NCBI GenBank assembly: GCA_017979445.1 | Contig: CM030718.1 | Location: 16,966,760-17,030,759 of the forward strand | Direction: 5' to 3' | DNA: 64,000 bases | DNA from: Akebia trifoliata | Taxonomy: Eukaryota; Streptophyta; Magnoliopsida; Ranunculales; Lardizabalaceae | In this document: positions 19,543 through 31,649 of the stretch, piece after piece | Numbering within the stretch: position 1 is the first letter of the stretch | Layout: every line of letters begins with the position of its first letter | Translations under genes and position numbers: made by a program | The notes under the pieces: generated by a model | Seen by the model: the letters and a program-made list of their open reading frames with translations, nothing else | Told to the model about the DNA's origin: nothing | The model's database searches: none

Positions 19543-21513
19543 TGTTAATTCCATTTTTTTTTTCAATTACAAGACATATGTTGAGTGTCGGATCAATTTA
19601 CCATTGAAGACTCCGATAAAACTACTCAATCGCACGTGTCTCGACAAAAATCTCCAATGTGTGCACACGAATCCCAAAAGGTAATGAGACTACCTAAGGC
19701 CTTTCCCCAACATATGGATGAGTGATAGGTCAACCCGTAGTAATTAGAAAAACTTGTTCTAGAAAAACTCGTTCTTTGACCCGTTCTCTTATTAGACTTT
19801 TCGAAAATCGAAAATGATCATAAAGGGGACATTAAAGATTTGATCACCCTAAACCTATTTTCTATCCTTTGAGTTTTATAGGTGGCGTTATATAGGTAAT
19901 ATCTAGTACACCTTTGAACCGTTTCGGTACTAACTTTTCTAAAAGTTAGATTTGAATTGAAAAGGTAAAATGGGTATTTTGATCATTGCATCCATTTATT
20001 CCATGATCCGATCTTTGGTGGTAGTTCGGGGATGTTCTACACAGTAAGATCTATCATCTACCCAAATGGCATGCGAAACGGACTTACCATTTGAAATATA
20101 TGGCCAAAATACACCCTTAATGGCATTTCTGTAATTTGCACGGTGGCACTATTTTCAAACATGGTAAGACTAGCAGCAACTGCCATTTAGGCACGATAGG
20201 AGACCTTTGAAGCTCGATCCTACCATTACAGCCGTTAGAGATTCAAAAATAACTTTAAAAAGTAATTTTTAGCTCATTTCTCACTTGGATTGATCCCTAG
20301 AGAACTTGTGCTCTCCCATCTCTCGTCAAGAGAGTTTTTTCTACACTTTGGAAGGTCCAAATCTTAGCTGAAACTCCATTCAACCTATGCCCTTCCTTTG
20401 TATCAAACTCTAGAGAAGATTGTTTCTCATCTCTCCATATTTTGAGTCTTATATATTCTCATGAGAGTCTAACTTAGGTGAAGCTTTTCAACCTTCCTAG
20501 ACTTCTCACTTGATCCCTCTCCAGCCATCAAACCTCACCTTGCACACACATTGGATATTTATAGAGCAAGGAGAAAAATGAGACGATGGTACGAGTAATC
20601 ACAAGGAGTTAATGAACTTGAAAGTTTGATTTCCAACTATCAAGAAGTACTTGCGAGCTCAAGGACTTGAAGAACTAAAGATCTCCATTGACGAATCTTG
20701 TAGAGTTGAGTGAGTCTTTGATTTTGTTTTTAATTTTAAAAAAATATATGTATGTGATTACTTGGTTTAGCGATCAAAAATCAAGTTCTTGTTAGAATCG
20801 ATTCTTGACAAAAGTAGAGATTCGTGAGTTTTTGATGAACAAAACTCACAATTTCGAGATGATGCGTTCCTTCGATCTTAAGGTTTTAGTATTTAACCTA
20901 GGTATATAAATTCTATGTAAAAGGTTTGAGGTGAACCATAAATATCGATAGTGAATACCTAATTCCTAAGTAGGAATCTTGGGAGTAGATGTAGACACAT
21001 TGTCGAATCACTATAAAATGTTTGTCTTGTGTTTGTGAAAATGCCTCTATCAATTTATACTTATATGAATGTATGTCATAAATGAACACTATGCTATGTA
21101 TGCCATGCCATGAATGTTTAGATTCTAAGTGAACTTCAATTGCATTGCAAACTAAAGATTAGCCGTGAGAATGGATGTAAACAAATTGTCGATCCATTAG
21201 ATGTCTTATGTCTCGTGTATGTTTTCATAATTCTACAATTTACACTTGAATGTTTTGAATGTCATGAGATGCCATGAATGCTGAATAGGTAAATCGTATT
21301 TAAATGTGTCATTGAATAACATGGTTAAATGAATGTTTAAATTTCAAGTGTATTTTTATTAAATACAAATTAGAGACATAAGTGCTAAATCGAGGTTAGG
21401 AGATTAACTTAGAATACATAATCAAATTATCAATCTAAGTTAAAATGGGATAAATCGAAAGAAAATTATATATCCTATTCACCCCCTTCTAAGATTAGAT
21501 ACGGTACGAAACA
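19543..21513 (+). repeat. Probable copia LTR (SIRE/Maximus-like)
   Basis: It starts TGTTAATTCC after a purine-rich tract and contains, at the far end, 'tcctattcacccccttctaag', close to the 'ATTCACCCCCC' text common near SIRE LTR ends. The proposed end ...GAAACA at 21513 is a guess. No partner LTR was found in the window. No gene. Confidence 0.45.
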
Positions 21514-22907
21514 CGTATTTTCATAGACTTGCCATAATTTCTATTTTTTTGTTCACAACTTAGAAAAGAAGTTTTATTTTCTTCTTTGATCAAGGTACGA
21601 GTTTTCTGAAGGTATCCATAGCCACCAACTATCATTGTAACATCCTCTTTTGCACCTTGATAGCGTCCATTCAACATGTTTTAGCAAGCACGATAAATCT
21701 CTTTCTTTTATCTTTTTTTGACATTGTTTGATGATTATATTTAATGTGTAGGTTGCTTGACTGTCAAAGTAATGATTTCATATGTTTTTTTTATCCTTAT
21801 GATCAACCAATCTATTATTTTGTAATAAAAAAATGATAATTTAATTCGATATGTTTTGTGTGGGCAGTTGAATAATCAAGTAAAAAGAAAAAGAAAATTG
21901 TTTCCATTCAAAGGAGAGATTGATCGGTCGTAAAGGCAAGGTTGTTCCTATTTTCATAAGATTGGCTCGGTGAGTACATTTTTTTACCTCGGGCCAACTC
22001 ACTAATATTCATAGGCACAAGAATCGATCAAATCATTTTTTAAGAGAACGGTCAATTCTATGGTTGAAATCAATTTAATTCAGAAACATTTCATGAGAAC
22101 TCTATCGAGTTGACTCGTAGATTTCTGTGTGTGTTTTGAATGTGAATTTTCATTATAAAAAAATTCCGAGTGAACTCGTTGATTGTCGTGCCTATTGGCC
22201 TTTAAATTCATCATTGTTTTTACGAAATTTGACGACCAAGTCAACTCATTGGTTTTTGTCCACATGAAAATTAAATTGAATTTCATTTTCCTACAACATG
22301 GCCAATGGGTTGACTCGTGGTTCTTATGATCCTGACACTTAAATTGATTTTCGTCTCTTTTAAAGTGTGGTTAATGAGTTGGCTTATTGATTTTTTTTTG
22401 CATTGGGACTTGAATTAGTTCGAATTTTAATATATCGATGCATACCACATGGAATTTTCAATTAATAAAAAATTAAGGCATTTTTCGAGATTCTTTAATG
22501 CAAATTGTGAAAGAAAGATTTTTTTTAAAAAAATTTGGGAAAATCTTAACCACAAGATTAGTAGTCGATTCTACATAAAATGACGATGATCTTTAGCTAA
22601 TCTGACATAAGATGATGATTGGACCTTTAACCCTAGGAAGCTCGACTTTAGTCTTCATCCGATAACCATAGGATAGTCTTGGATTGTAGTAGAGGCAAAT
22701 CATCTTGATTGGGGGAAGGGGGTTCGATGCCTAACACCTTCTGAAACCCGTAACTCGACCCTTTGCCTCTTACTCATAAACTGATTCGGATCCGCTTGGC
22801 ATTATTTCAAAGTTCCTAAACCTAAACTAGGTAGCGACTCCCAATTATCAGAAAATTTCCCAATTACATACTTCTTTTTACATAAAAAATTTGTGGAGGT
22901 ACTTTCA
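21514..22907 (+). repeat. Truncated Tat-type LTR (family 2, plus orientation), left edge of E3
   Basis: The right part is the reverse complement of the LTR module seen elsewhere: the hairpin with GCCTAACACC at 22720-22749, the block GTAGCGACTCC at 22831-22841, and the end GGTACTTTCA at 22907. GAGTTGACTCGT words at 21870-22400 match inverted words at 1570-1640. The left part is truncated, probably by the copia LTR. The short open frame at 22080-22286 is not credible. Confidence 0.6.
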
Positions 22908-23929
22908 AGTACCTTTGAGTATATCAAATTGGAGCATCACATACTGTCTGATCAGGTGAAACTGGGAGGTATATCGGTGTTCCAAGTTGAAGTGACATAA
23001 GCTTTGTTCTAACCTAGTCTCAATCATGTAGTAAGCCTCGAAACACAAACCTAGGTGTGGTTCCATTAGGCCATGACTTGAACCAACTATAAGTGTTCCC
23101 GGGTAGCAATTCTTTAATCCAACCAACAGGTAAGTGGGTGGACCGGTCCACACCGCTCAATTTGAATCCGCAATACCTATGCGACCAAATAAATCTAATT
23201 GTTGAAATATACCAATCAATGTGAACCAATTAAACTAGTTGGTCTAATTGGCAAATGGACCTAATCGATTAGATCAATTTGTTTGGGCTCAAAGATTTAA
23301 ACCAATTCACACCAAGAAGATTTGATCTTGTCGTAGAATCAATTTGACCAAGGGTTCAACCCAACCAAGGTTAGACACACGATCAATCTTCATCACCCTT
23401 GTGGTCATTATAGGCTTATATTGCATTTGGATTCATCGATTGCCATTAGACTTAGGCTAATTCATATCAAATTTTTAATCAAGTAGTTAAAAGTGAGTCT
23501 TTCAGAATAAATGGTTAATCTGATTTCATTTCGATCAGGTAATAATGCTCTTAGATTTTCCAAATCACCATCTATGTTACTTTAATCCAGTCACAAAAGT
23601 TGTCTTACCAGAGTATCGTCATCAAGTCAGAGTAACCAAGTCTTGCCACAAAAAAGAATGACTATCATAGATGAAACAATAGTTCGTCAAATTTTAGAAT
23701 CCTTTAATGCACAAATCATTGCCTTTGTTCAAGTACAAATTGAGGACTTGAAAATTAAAAATGAGAAAGATAAAGCTATAGAACCTTAGATTGTGTTTGA
23801 CCTTATTGAAGATCAAGTATCTATCGACCATGTTTTAGCCTATTGAATAACTCATATTGAAACTACTCTGAAGAATATTAATGACCCAAATGATCTCGCC
23901 CTTGAATTAAGGGCAATGGCGTTATTTCT
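22908..23929 (+). other. E3 leader remnant
   Basis: It starts directly after the LTR end without a primer site. The first 400 bp are the reverse complement of the conserved leader module (compare GGTGGACCGGTCCACAC at 23136 with 10083-10100). A deletion has therefore joined the LTR end to the middle of the leader. No gene. Confidence 0.6.
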
Positions 23930-24830
23930 TACTGTCCGTCTGCAAAAAAATTTACAATGCCAAATATAGATAAGTTTGTTGGGATTGGATCTAGGACTTA
24001 CTTAAAAATATACATTGACATCATGCAATCTCAAGGATTGATTGATAAATAGATGACTCAACTTTTTTTAAAAACTCTCAGAGGGCCTGTCTTGTGTTGG
24101 CTCATGTCACTAGACTCATTTCGTGTAAAGACATGACATGAATTGATGGAGTTTATCGATCGATATTCTTTTAATACAGACATCGAACTCACAAGAAGGG
24201 ATCTGGAAATGACCAAATGAAAGCCTGGGAAAACCTTTATTGAGTTTATTGCCCAATGGAAAGCTAAAGCTGTTCAATTGTGGGACCGACCTCAAGAAAA
24301 AGAGCATGTGAAGATCATCCTCAAGAATCTCACTCCCACTTATGCTAATTACCTGATGCCTCAGGACCTTTCTATTTTTTAGTCATGCTTAAAGTTAGAA
24401 ATTAGGTTGAAGATGCTTTCTATGTGGGACTTTTTGATAATTCTTCTAAGTCAAAATCAAAAAATTTCAAACTTAATGCCAATTCCTCACAATTGACCAA
24501 TGCCTTTTCCATACTAGCTCCCCAAATTACTCAACTCTCGCAGCCTAGGTCCTAGAGACAATTTTTAAACCTTGGAATGCCTCTTAGTACCACATATCAA
24601 AAGTTATTGAAAAATGGTCTTCTCATACCTCTACAGCCTAGGCCTTTTACCTAATCACCTTCCGCAAAACCATAAGGCCAACCAATTCTGTAAATACCAT
24701 CAAATGTCTGGTCACTACACTAACAGGTGTGTCGTTTTGCACCATGCTATTAAAATCTAATAATTAGAAAAAAGTTACCATATTCATCCCTGCCACACCT
24801 AATGTTACTGCTAATCCTTTGATTACCTTT
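23930..24830 (+). pseudogene. gag: E3 gag pseudogene (Tat type)
   Basis: A plus-strand relative of the E1 gag, broken by many stops. MPNIDKFVGIGSRTYLKIYI at about 23957 aligns with IPEMDKFSGVGCAKMHLKVY of E1. Near 24190 ELTRRDLEMTK and, further on, KPGKTFIEFIAQWKAKAVQL align with SRRDLEATKQKNGETFTDFI. From about 24280 WDRPQEKEHVKIILKNLT matches the next block. The C-terminal part with 'ccacaccta' near 24790 matches the region after the knuckle. Confidence 0.8.
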
Positions 24831-25600
24831 CAAATCAGTTTCCACCCACTTTGAACATAATCTCCTAAGTCAAATTCGAGCCAGTTGACCCAATTTTCTT
24901 TGTTCATCCGACCGATCCTAATGGCATATCTGCACTCCATTAGAATGAGTCCATCTACCCCATAATAGTGACAATGTTGGAAGATAAAAAGTTTGTTGAA
25001 ACAATGGGTTATTCAACATCCGACATGCTCAAATGAGAATATGAAGTGGTGGCAAAAGTAGATGAGATCAAGTCATTCATCATGAAGATATCCAAAGTGG
25101 CAGAGACTCCAAATCATGTCTATGCATTCAAAATTATCTCCCAACTTTGTAGTCAAGCGTTTATGAGTATTTTTTTTTAGTTTTAATTCGGTTGTGTAGG
25201 TTGTTAAATTCAATTAGTAATCTCAATCATGTTAGTCCTTATTAGTCTACAAGCTTTAGTTGAGTCATGTCAATCTATGTTTTTCTTAATTCCAATCAAA
25301 TAAAGGAACTTTTTCATTATCATTTGCACAATAATGATTTGAGAATAAAATCTAATATGAAGAAGAATTTTGAGCTCAATAACCAAGCTTGATAAATATT
25401 AGAATTAAAGAATAAACCTAAGAAGAGCGATTTGGTCTTGCCTTATCCCCAAAGGATCATGAAAAAGTAATAAACTTGCTCGAGAAATTTGATAATAACT
25501 ATATTTTTGCATGGTCCTATGAGGATGTGGTAGGCACTACATTGGCTAACATCGAATCTTGTTGAACCCAAATAATGGACTGATCAAGACATGAATTTAA
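24831..25600 (+). pseudogene. E3 remnant up to the start of RT
   Basis: Stops in all frames. At about 25470 the text reads EKFDNNYIFAWSYEDVVG, the FAWSYEDMPG block that precedes the RT core in Tat/Athila elements. Beyond about 25560 the trail is lost. It seems to stop near the point where the E1 and E2 pol deletions begin. Confidence 0.6.
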
Positions 25601-26189
25601 AGATGATTTTCAAAACCAATGTTATAAAAATAATGCATTTGAAGTTACCTACAAGAATGTCAAGATCCTTATTTAAATAAGGAACCATCATACTTTTCAC
25701 TCATGAAAAAAAGATTTCTCAAAGTTTTCAAAACCTAAATGATTCTAAGTAGATAAGAAAACTCAACATTATGAAGGAAAAGTGAATTTATTACACTCTA
25801 ATATTTGTTTGAAAATTTTGAAAATGAAGACTCATTTAGTGCATTGTAATTCGATAAATCGATCAAGACATTGGGTTCCTAAAACCTTATCCAATTCAAA
25901 CAGTATTTCACATGAGTAGATTTTCTTTGCTCAAATCATTTTTCATTTCTTACCTGTAATTTTTTTTTTTAAAACAACATATCTTTTCTTTGTGCGAAAG
26001 TTATACTTTTCTATGACAATAAACAATTCGAAGGCCCAATGGATGTAGAATCTCATGAAACTTTGAGTCATTTAGAAGAAAAAAAAACTATTCCCTATTA
26101 CATGCTGACAAACAACTAAACTATTTTAATTGATTTGAAAAAAAAATTGATATGATAATCTCGTAATACTAGATCCGTTGAATTGAATT
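25601..26189. other. Unassigned AT-rich interval
   Basis: I see no gene, RNA or clear repeat in it. It separates two Tat leader remnants that face each other. Confidence 0.4.
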
Positions 26190-26819
26190 GGCCAGAGTGA
26201 AATGTTGGAATAGCATACCCAATTAAATTGAATTTGTGATGGTTTGACCCATTGGACTCGAATAATTTTATTGGATTATTTCATCTATTATGCTTTAAGT
26301 CGAATTGTCCAACTAGTTTATGTGTGATCTTTGAGATTTACTTACCAATTGTGCCTAGGTTAAGTGGTATTGTCTGATAAGTCTCATCAATTAAATCTAT
26401 TTGGGTTGGACTAGTATTGTAGGTCCAATTTGAATGATGTGGATTGATCCACCCATTTACCTTTTGGTTGGATTGAAAAAATGCAACCAAGGAACACTCA
26501 TATTAGTTCGAGTCGTGTCTTAATAGGATCAAACCTAAGTTTGGATCTCTAGACTCATTATGTAATTGAAGTTAGGTTAGGACAAAACTTAGGTCACTTC
26601 ATCCAAGAACATCGATATACCTCTCAGTTTCACTTGGTTAGATAGTACGTGGTGTTCTAGTTTAATATACCCGAAGGTACTAGATTGAAGTTGTAAGGTT
26701 CACATGCGTCACCTGTGTTCTGAGGGGCCAGGTTGGCTATGTTCCAACTTATCAAGGGACAGAGAATGATACAAACTTCGATATATATGCTTGTTAGTAT
26801 GTGCAAAGAGACGAGGTGC
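26190..26819 (-). other. E4 leader remnant, left of the E2 insertion
   Basis: It matches the conserved leader module in the same orientation as E1 (for example 'cacccatttaccttttggttggatt' at 26450 versus 10096). It ends in GGTGC, the E2 target copy, and continues at 38433. No gene. Confidence 0.65.
26815..26819. repeat. Target-site duplication GGTGC, left copy
   Basis: Perfect match to 38433-38437; fixes the ends of E2. Confidence 0.92.
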
Positions 26820-28556
26820 TGAAAGCGCCCTCGATCCGCGGGGTGCGCGGATCCGCTTTTGACCCTTGAGGTTTGGGAGTCGCCACCTAGTTATTACGGT
26901 CTAGGAACCGAATAATGACTCTAAACGGATAAAAACTAATCTAAAACCAAGAAAACTGAATTCGGGGATCATGTTACGGGATTGGAAGGTGTTAGGCACC
27001 AATCCCGCCCGGCCTAAGCCGGTCTCTACTAAATTCCCAAGTAGATTACATTGCTAAAACCTAGATAAAAATAAAAAATAAAAAATAATACCTTTCCGAT
27101 GCAAGGACTTTACTCCCTCAGATCTGACAAAAGAGCTCCTTGTACCGTGCTCCCTTGCTACGTTCTGCTTCCGGATTTGACTTCGGATCTCCGAAGTAAG
27201 GTATCTCCTTATTTTTTGAATCTGAACTCTTCAAGTTCGTTGCGGATTTGGGGATGTTTTTAGAAGGCTTTTGGGTATTTTCTAGACTAAAATTGAAGGA
27301 GGGATGTTAGCTAAGGAGTTGGGACTCCAAAACTAGGGTTTATGGGGGGCTATGGGGGCTTCTAGACCTACTTCTCCTAGGGTTTATTATTTGATACGAA
27401 AATAGGGTGTGAGCACCTCTATTTATAGATGTTTTTTAGGGTTGATTTGGATAGAGTTAGTGTTTAATTAGAGATCTTTTAATTAGAGTTGTGTTTTAAT
27501 TTGACTTGTTTTAGGTAGAATTGTGTTTTAATTAGAATTGTTTTAGGTAGAATTGTGTTTTAATTCAAATTATTTTAGGTAGAATTGTTTTTAAGTTAGA
27601 ACTCTATTAGATAGAGTTATTATTTAATTAGAATTCTATTATGACTTTTGGTCTTATTTGATTGACTTTTAATGTTTTGACTTTAGTCTTAATTGATTGA
27701 CTTTTAATATTTTGACTTTAGTCTTGCTTAATTGACTTTAATTCTTGACTTCAGTCTTGCTTGATTTACTTTTAATTTTTGGAGAAGGCCCCCTTCATTA
27801 TTTCTTTAATTCTTTGGACCCCCAAATGGAGGGGTCCTTAAAGAAATATCCCACGAACCCTCAACGATTTTGCCTGAGAGCCCGATTGATCGATTTTTTA
27901 GGTTCAAATTTTTAAATTAATTTCATTAATGTTTAACTTTAATTATTTAATATTTTATTTATTAATTTCGAATTTTTTAATTATGAAAATTGTGAAATTA
28001 CCATTTTACCCCCGGAGAGGACTTTTCACGTTTTAAGTCGGTTTTTAATGTTCTAGGATGTTTTAGAATCGATTTTTCGTAAGGAATTCAATGAGAATGT
28101 TGGTTTGTGTCATTTATGAAAATTTTTATGTGAAATGATTGTGAACTTTATGAGGGGCATTTTCGTAATTTTGTCAGATTCTGTTAAAATTGGTGAAATG
28201 ATTTATTTGGTTCCGATTTGTTATTTTATGTGTTCGAGAGAGTTTTCCTAAGCGTAATGTAGGCTCTAGAGTTGTTTTGATGTTAGGGGTATTTTGGTAA
28301 TTTGGTAATTTTTAGTGATTTTTATCGTGAAGCTTCTTTTTGGTTTGCAAGATGATGATTTCTATGTTTCTGGGGTCGTATTTTCCTAGCGTAGCGTGAT
28401 TTCTAAGGTTTTGTCAGTTCGAGATACCTCATCTGGATTTTTGAAACAAATCTGGTAACAAAATAAAGTAATAGAATACACATCCATCATTGGGAATCCT
28501 TGCGATCGGGTTGACGAGTTGATTAATCAGGCGAATGCAAAAATGGGGTGTCTACA
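26820..28556 (-). repeat. E2 3' LTR
   Basis: 1737 bp, from TGAAAGCGCC to GGTGTCTACA on the plus strand. Nearly identical to 36695-38432. It carries the primer-like block at 26876-26886 and the hairpin at 26977-27007. Confidence 0.95.
26977..27007 (-). promoter_or_regulatory. Conserved LTR hairpin with compensated stem (E2)
   Basis: CGGGATTGG pairs with CCAATCCCG around AAGGTGTTAGGCA. Compared with E1, one G-C pair of the stem is replaced by A-T on both sides, so pairing is kept. Confidence 0.72.
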
Positions 28557-28574
28557 GATGCCCCTCTTTGGCAG
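28557..28574 (-). other. E2 polypurine tract
   Basis: Sense CTGCCAAAGAGGGGCATC, identical to the E1 tract, directly before the 3' LTR. Confidence 0.86.
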
Positions 28575-28889
28575 AGGGTTGAAGCAAACTAGATAGCAAA
28601 TCTATTTTGGTAGATAGTGCGATATCCAAATGCCAAAGCTAGTGACAGTTCATTTTACAGCCTGATTTAGCAATTCGTCAGGGTGTTCGGATCCTTGAGG
28701 ATAAAGCTCTCCCCGAATCAAAAGGTTGTCAGGTCCTTGAGCGCAAACTCTCACTGACGGTGTCAGATCCTTGAATTTTAAAGAATTCTCCCTGACTAAA
28801 AGAACAAGTGTGCAAGTGTGTGCACTGTGTGAAACTGAGTAAAATCTGAGCATAAACTAAGCATAACTGAGCATAAATTGAGCATAAAA
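28575..28889 (-). other. E2 3' UTR between purine tract and tandem arrays
   Basis: No gene. It matches 4122-4484 of E1 closely ('gaagcaaactagatagcaaa', 'ttcgtc.gggtgttcggatc'). It ends with GAGCATAA words, which may be the seed of the 34-bp array further on. Confidence 0.6.
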
Positions 28890-29296
28890 AAATTGAATGT
28901 CTTACTTTACCTACCCTGGGTGAAAGAGTAATAAAAAAAATTTTTTGGAAAGTTTTACTCTACCTACTCGGGGTGAAAGAGTAATGAACTATTTTTTCTG
29001 GGAGTTTTACTCTACATACTCGGGGTGAAAGAGTAATGGACTTATTTTCTGGGGGTTCTATTCTACCTACTCAGGGTGAAAGAGTAATGAACTATTTTTT
29101 CTGGGAGTCCTACTCTACATACTCGGGGTGAAAGAGTAATGGACTTATTTTCTGGGAGTTTTACTCTACCTACTCGGGGTGAAAGAGTAATGAACTATTT
29201 TCGGGAGTTCTACTCTACCTACTCGGGGTGAAAGAGTAATGAACTATTTTCCTGGAGTTCTACTCTACATACTCGGGGTGAAAGAGTAATGAACTA
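28890..29296 (-). repeat. Tandem array, 8 units of about 50 bp, in the E2 3' UTR
   Basis: Same family as 4485-5420 of E1, with the core CTACCTACTCGGGGTGAAAG and AGTAATGAACTA. Copy number is 8 against about 18 in E1. Confidence 0.9.
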
Positions 29297-29299
29297 TCT

Positions 29300-30150
29300 A
29301 AGTATAATCTGAGAAAACACTCGGCGATATCTGACTAAGCATAATCCGAGAAAGCCCTCGGTCGCAACTGGTTGAGCATAATCTGAGCAAACCCTTGATG
29401 ACATCTGGCTGAGCATAGTTCGAGCAAACCCTCGGCGGTAACTGAGCATAGTTCCGAGAAAACCCTCGGCGGTATCTGAGCATAGTTCCGAGAAAACCCT
29501 CGGCAGTATCTGAGCATAATTCCTAGAAAACCCTCGGCGGTATCTGAGCATAGTTCCGAGAAAATCCTCGGCGATAACTGAGCATAGTTCCGAGAAAACC
29601 CTCGGCGGTATCTGAGCATAATTCCGAGAAAACCCTCGGCGGTATATGAGCATAGTTCCGAGAAAACCCTCGGCGGTATCTGAGCATAGTTCCGAGAAAA
29701 CCCTCGGCGGTATCTGAGCATAATTCCGAGAAAACCCTCGGCGGTATCTGAGCATAGTTCCGAGAAAACCCTCGGCGGTATCTGAGCATAATTCCGAGAA
29801 AACCCTCGGCGGTATCTGAGCATAATTCCGAGAAAACCCTCGGCGGTATCTGAGCATAATTTCGAGAAAACCCTCGGCGGTATCTGAGCATAGTTCCGAG
29901 AAAACCCTCGGCGGTATCTAAGCATAATTCTGAGAAAACCCTCGGCGGTAACTGAGCAAAATCCAAGATAATCCTTGGTGGAAACTGAGCAAAATCCAAG
30001 TTAACCCTTGGCGGAAACTGAGCAAAATCCAAGATAACCCTTGACGGCAACTGAGCAAAATCCAAGATAACCCTTGGCGGAGACTGAGCAAAATCCAAGA
30101 TAACCCTTGGCGGCAACTGAGCAAAATCCAAGGTAACTCTTGGCGAAAAC
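29300..30150 (-). repeat. 34-bp / 33-bp minisatellite in the E2 3' UTR
   Basis: About 15 regular 34-bp units (CTGAGCATAGTTCCGAGAAA then ACCCTCGGCGGTAT) run from about 29444 to 29950, preceded by a few degenerate ones and followed by about six 33-bp units (GAGCAAAATCCAAGATAACC then CTTGGCGGCAACT). E1 has nothing at this place. Because 34 is not a multiple of 3 and no frame of the unit holds a stop, overlapping minus-strand frames stay open for hundreds of bases; these are artefacts. The 34-bp unit contains CCGAG/CTCGG and the 33-bp unit CCAAG/CTTGG, so each unit can fold. Confidence 0.93.
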
Positions 30151-30977
30151 TGAGCAAAATTGGCAAAGGAACGAAGGACTTTTGGGAAAGAATGAATGAA
30201 TTTGGAAAAGATTGATCAGAGTGAATTGAATAAATCTGGAAGATACTGAATCTGGAAGAGAAATGATCGATTCCAAGAATGATTGGATCTGAAAAAGAAT
30301 CTGGAGAACGAAAGAATGTCATATCTCCTATGTGAAATCCAAAATGCTTTTGTTTGAACCTCAAGGATGTATCAAAAAGTTTTATGAATTTAAAACATGA
30401 GTTTTTATTTCTTTTGAACCTCAAAAGTTTTTCGAAAAAAACTGTTATCAAGAGGGTAACCTTAAGTTTGGGGTTCCTATTATTTTGATAGGATTAACAT
30501 TGCTCGAAGACAAAATGCCCCTAGTTTGACAATGTACGTGACATTGAAGATAATTGAACACATCATGCAAAAATTAAAAAAAAAAAAAAAAAAAAAATGC
30601 CCCTAGTATAAGGGGGAAAAGTTACATTAAAGGAGAAAGAAAATGCCCCTTATATAAAGGTTTGAAATAATTGATTACCACAAGCGCAATAAAGACTCAA
30701 CTTTTTAAATTTGATTAATTTTATTGGAGGTTTTGAGTCAGGCTCAAGAGTACAAAATTATTTCCTTTCGAGATTCATCATAGAATTCACCCTTATCTCC
30801 CTTGGTTCACTTGGGGAAGTAAACATTTTCAGATCGATCGTAGACAAGATACTTGTGGCTTCTGAGTCTATGCCGGGTTTAAGCTAAGTATTGAACTTGA
30901 TTATTCGGACTTCTGATGTTTCAGCTCGGACCGCTCTCAGCTTGGGATCTTCTTCTATTTTTCTTTGTTGCTCTAAC
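30151..30977 (-). other. E2 3' UTR, non-repetitive part
   Basis: No gene. It matches 5440-6080 of E1. Purine-tract-like AGGGGCAT words occur in sense at 30515, 30598 and 30643. A run of about 26 A lies at 30571-30597. Confidence 0.6.
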
Positions 30978-31192
30978 TTTTGCCTAGATCGCCTTTTCAG
31001 GTTTTCAATCTAGCGAGCTTGCTCTAACTTTTGCCTAAATCGCCTTTTCAGATTTTCGATCTAGCGAGCTTTTTCTTTTTTTCTTGGCTCTGATTGTTGT
31101 CAAAGTTGTCCTTTCAGATTTTCAACCTTGCGAGCTTGCCTTAATTTTTGCCTAAGTCGCCCTTTTCGAGTTTTCAACTTAGCAGGCTTCAT
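30978..31192 (-). promoter_or_regulatory. Chain of four hairpins in the E2 3' UTR
   Basis: Hairpins lie at 30984-31013, 31035-31064, 31101-31130 and 31152-31182, each with an 8-position stem and a pyrimidine-rich loop. Each stem has exactly one non-Watson-Crick position, and in all four it becomes a G-U pair in the sense strand. Stem 3 (CAAAGTTG/CAACCTTG) differs from its E1 counterpart at positions on both sides. Confidence 0.7.
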
Positions 31193-31649
31193 CATTTTTT
31201 ATCTTTTTCTTCTCCTCTGAACTTCTGAAGTTACTACCTGATCATGTTTTGATATCTTCCTTGACTTTTTCACACGGTACTTAGGAGGACTTTTATAGGT
31301 AGGCTTGGGACTAGGCATAAAATGAAAGGGATTTTGAGGCTCAAAAACCCAAATGCCCCTTGTGTGGCATTTCATTTTCAATTATTTCTTTTTCTTTAAA
31401 TTTTCTTTCCCACTTTGAATGATATTTCTTTTCTTTTGAATTTTCTTCTTGATTTTTTTATATTGTGTGGGAAAATAGATTTTTTTTTATTGATGTGGTC
31501 GGGCCTGAAGTAATTTCTCAGGTTGCCTACGTACCCCAGAATTTTGGGATCAGACCAAAACGTAGTTCGAACTTCCCTCCCCTAGGTTAGGTGATCAGGC
31601 TAAGAAATAAAAGGCACAATTTTTTTTTTTTTTGTTTTTTGTTTTTTTT
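31193..31649 (-). other. E2 3' UTR next to pol
   Basis: No gene. Homologous to 6297-6779. Long T-runs lie at about 31621-31656, and a purine-tract-like word at 31352. Confidence 0.55.

Noticed and set aside
29294..30131. Long overlapping minus-strand open frames of 187-202 codons made of repeats like RRGFSRNYAQIPPRVFSEL
   Set aside because: They are three reading frames of one 34-bp tandem repeat that happens to lack stops. A period that is not a multiple of 3 gives the same peptide set in every frame. No start context, no domain.
29300..30150. CRISPR-like regular repeats
   Set aside because: Units are contiguous without spacers, and the context is a plant retrotransposon 3' UTR.
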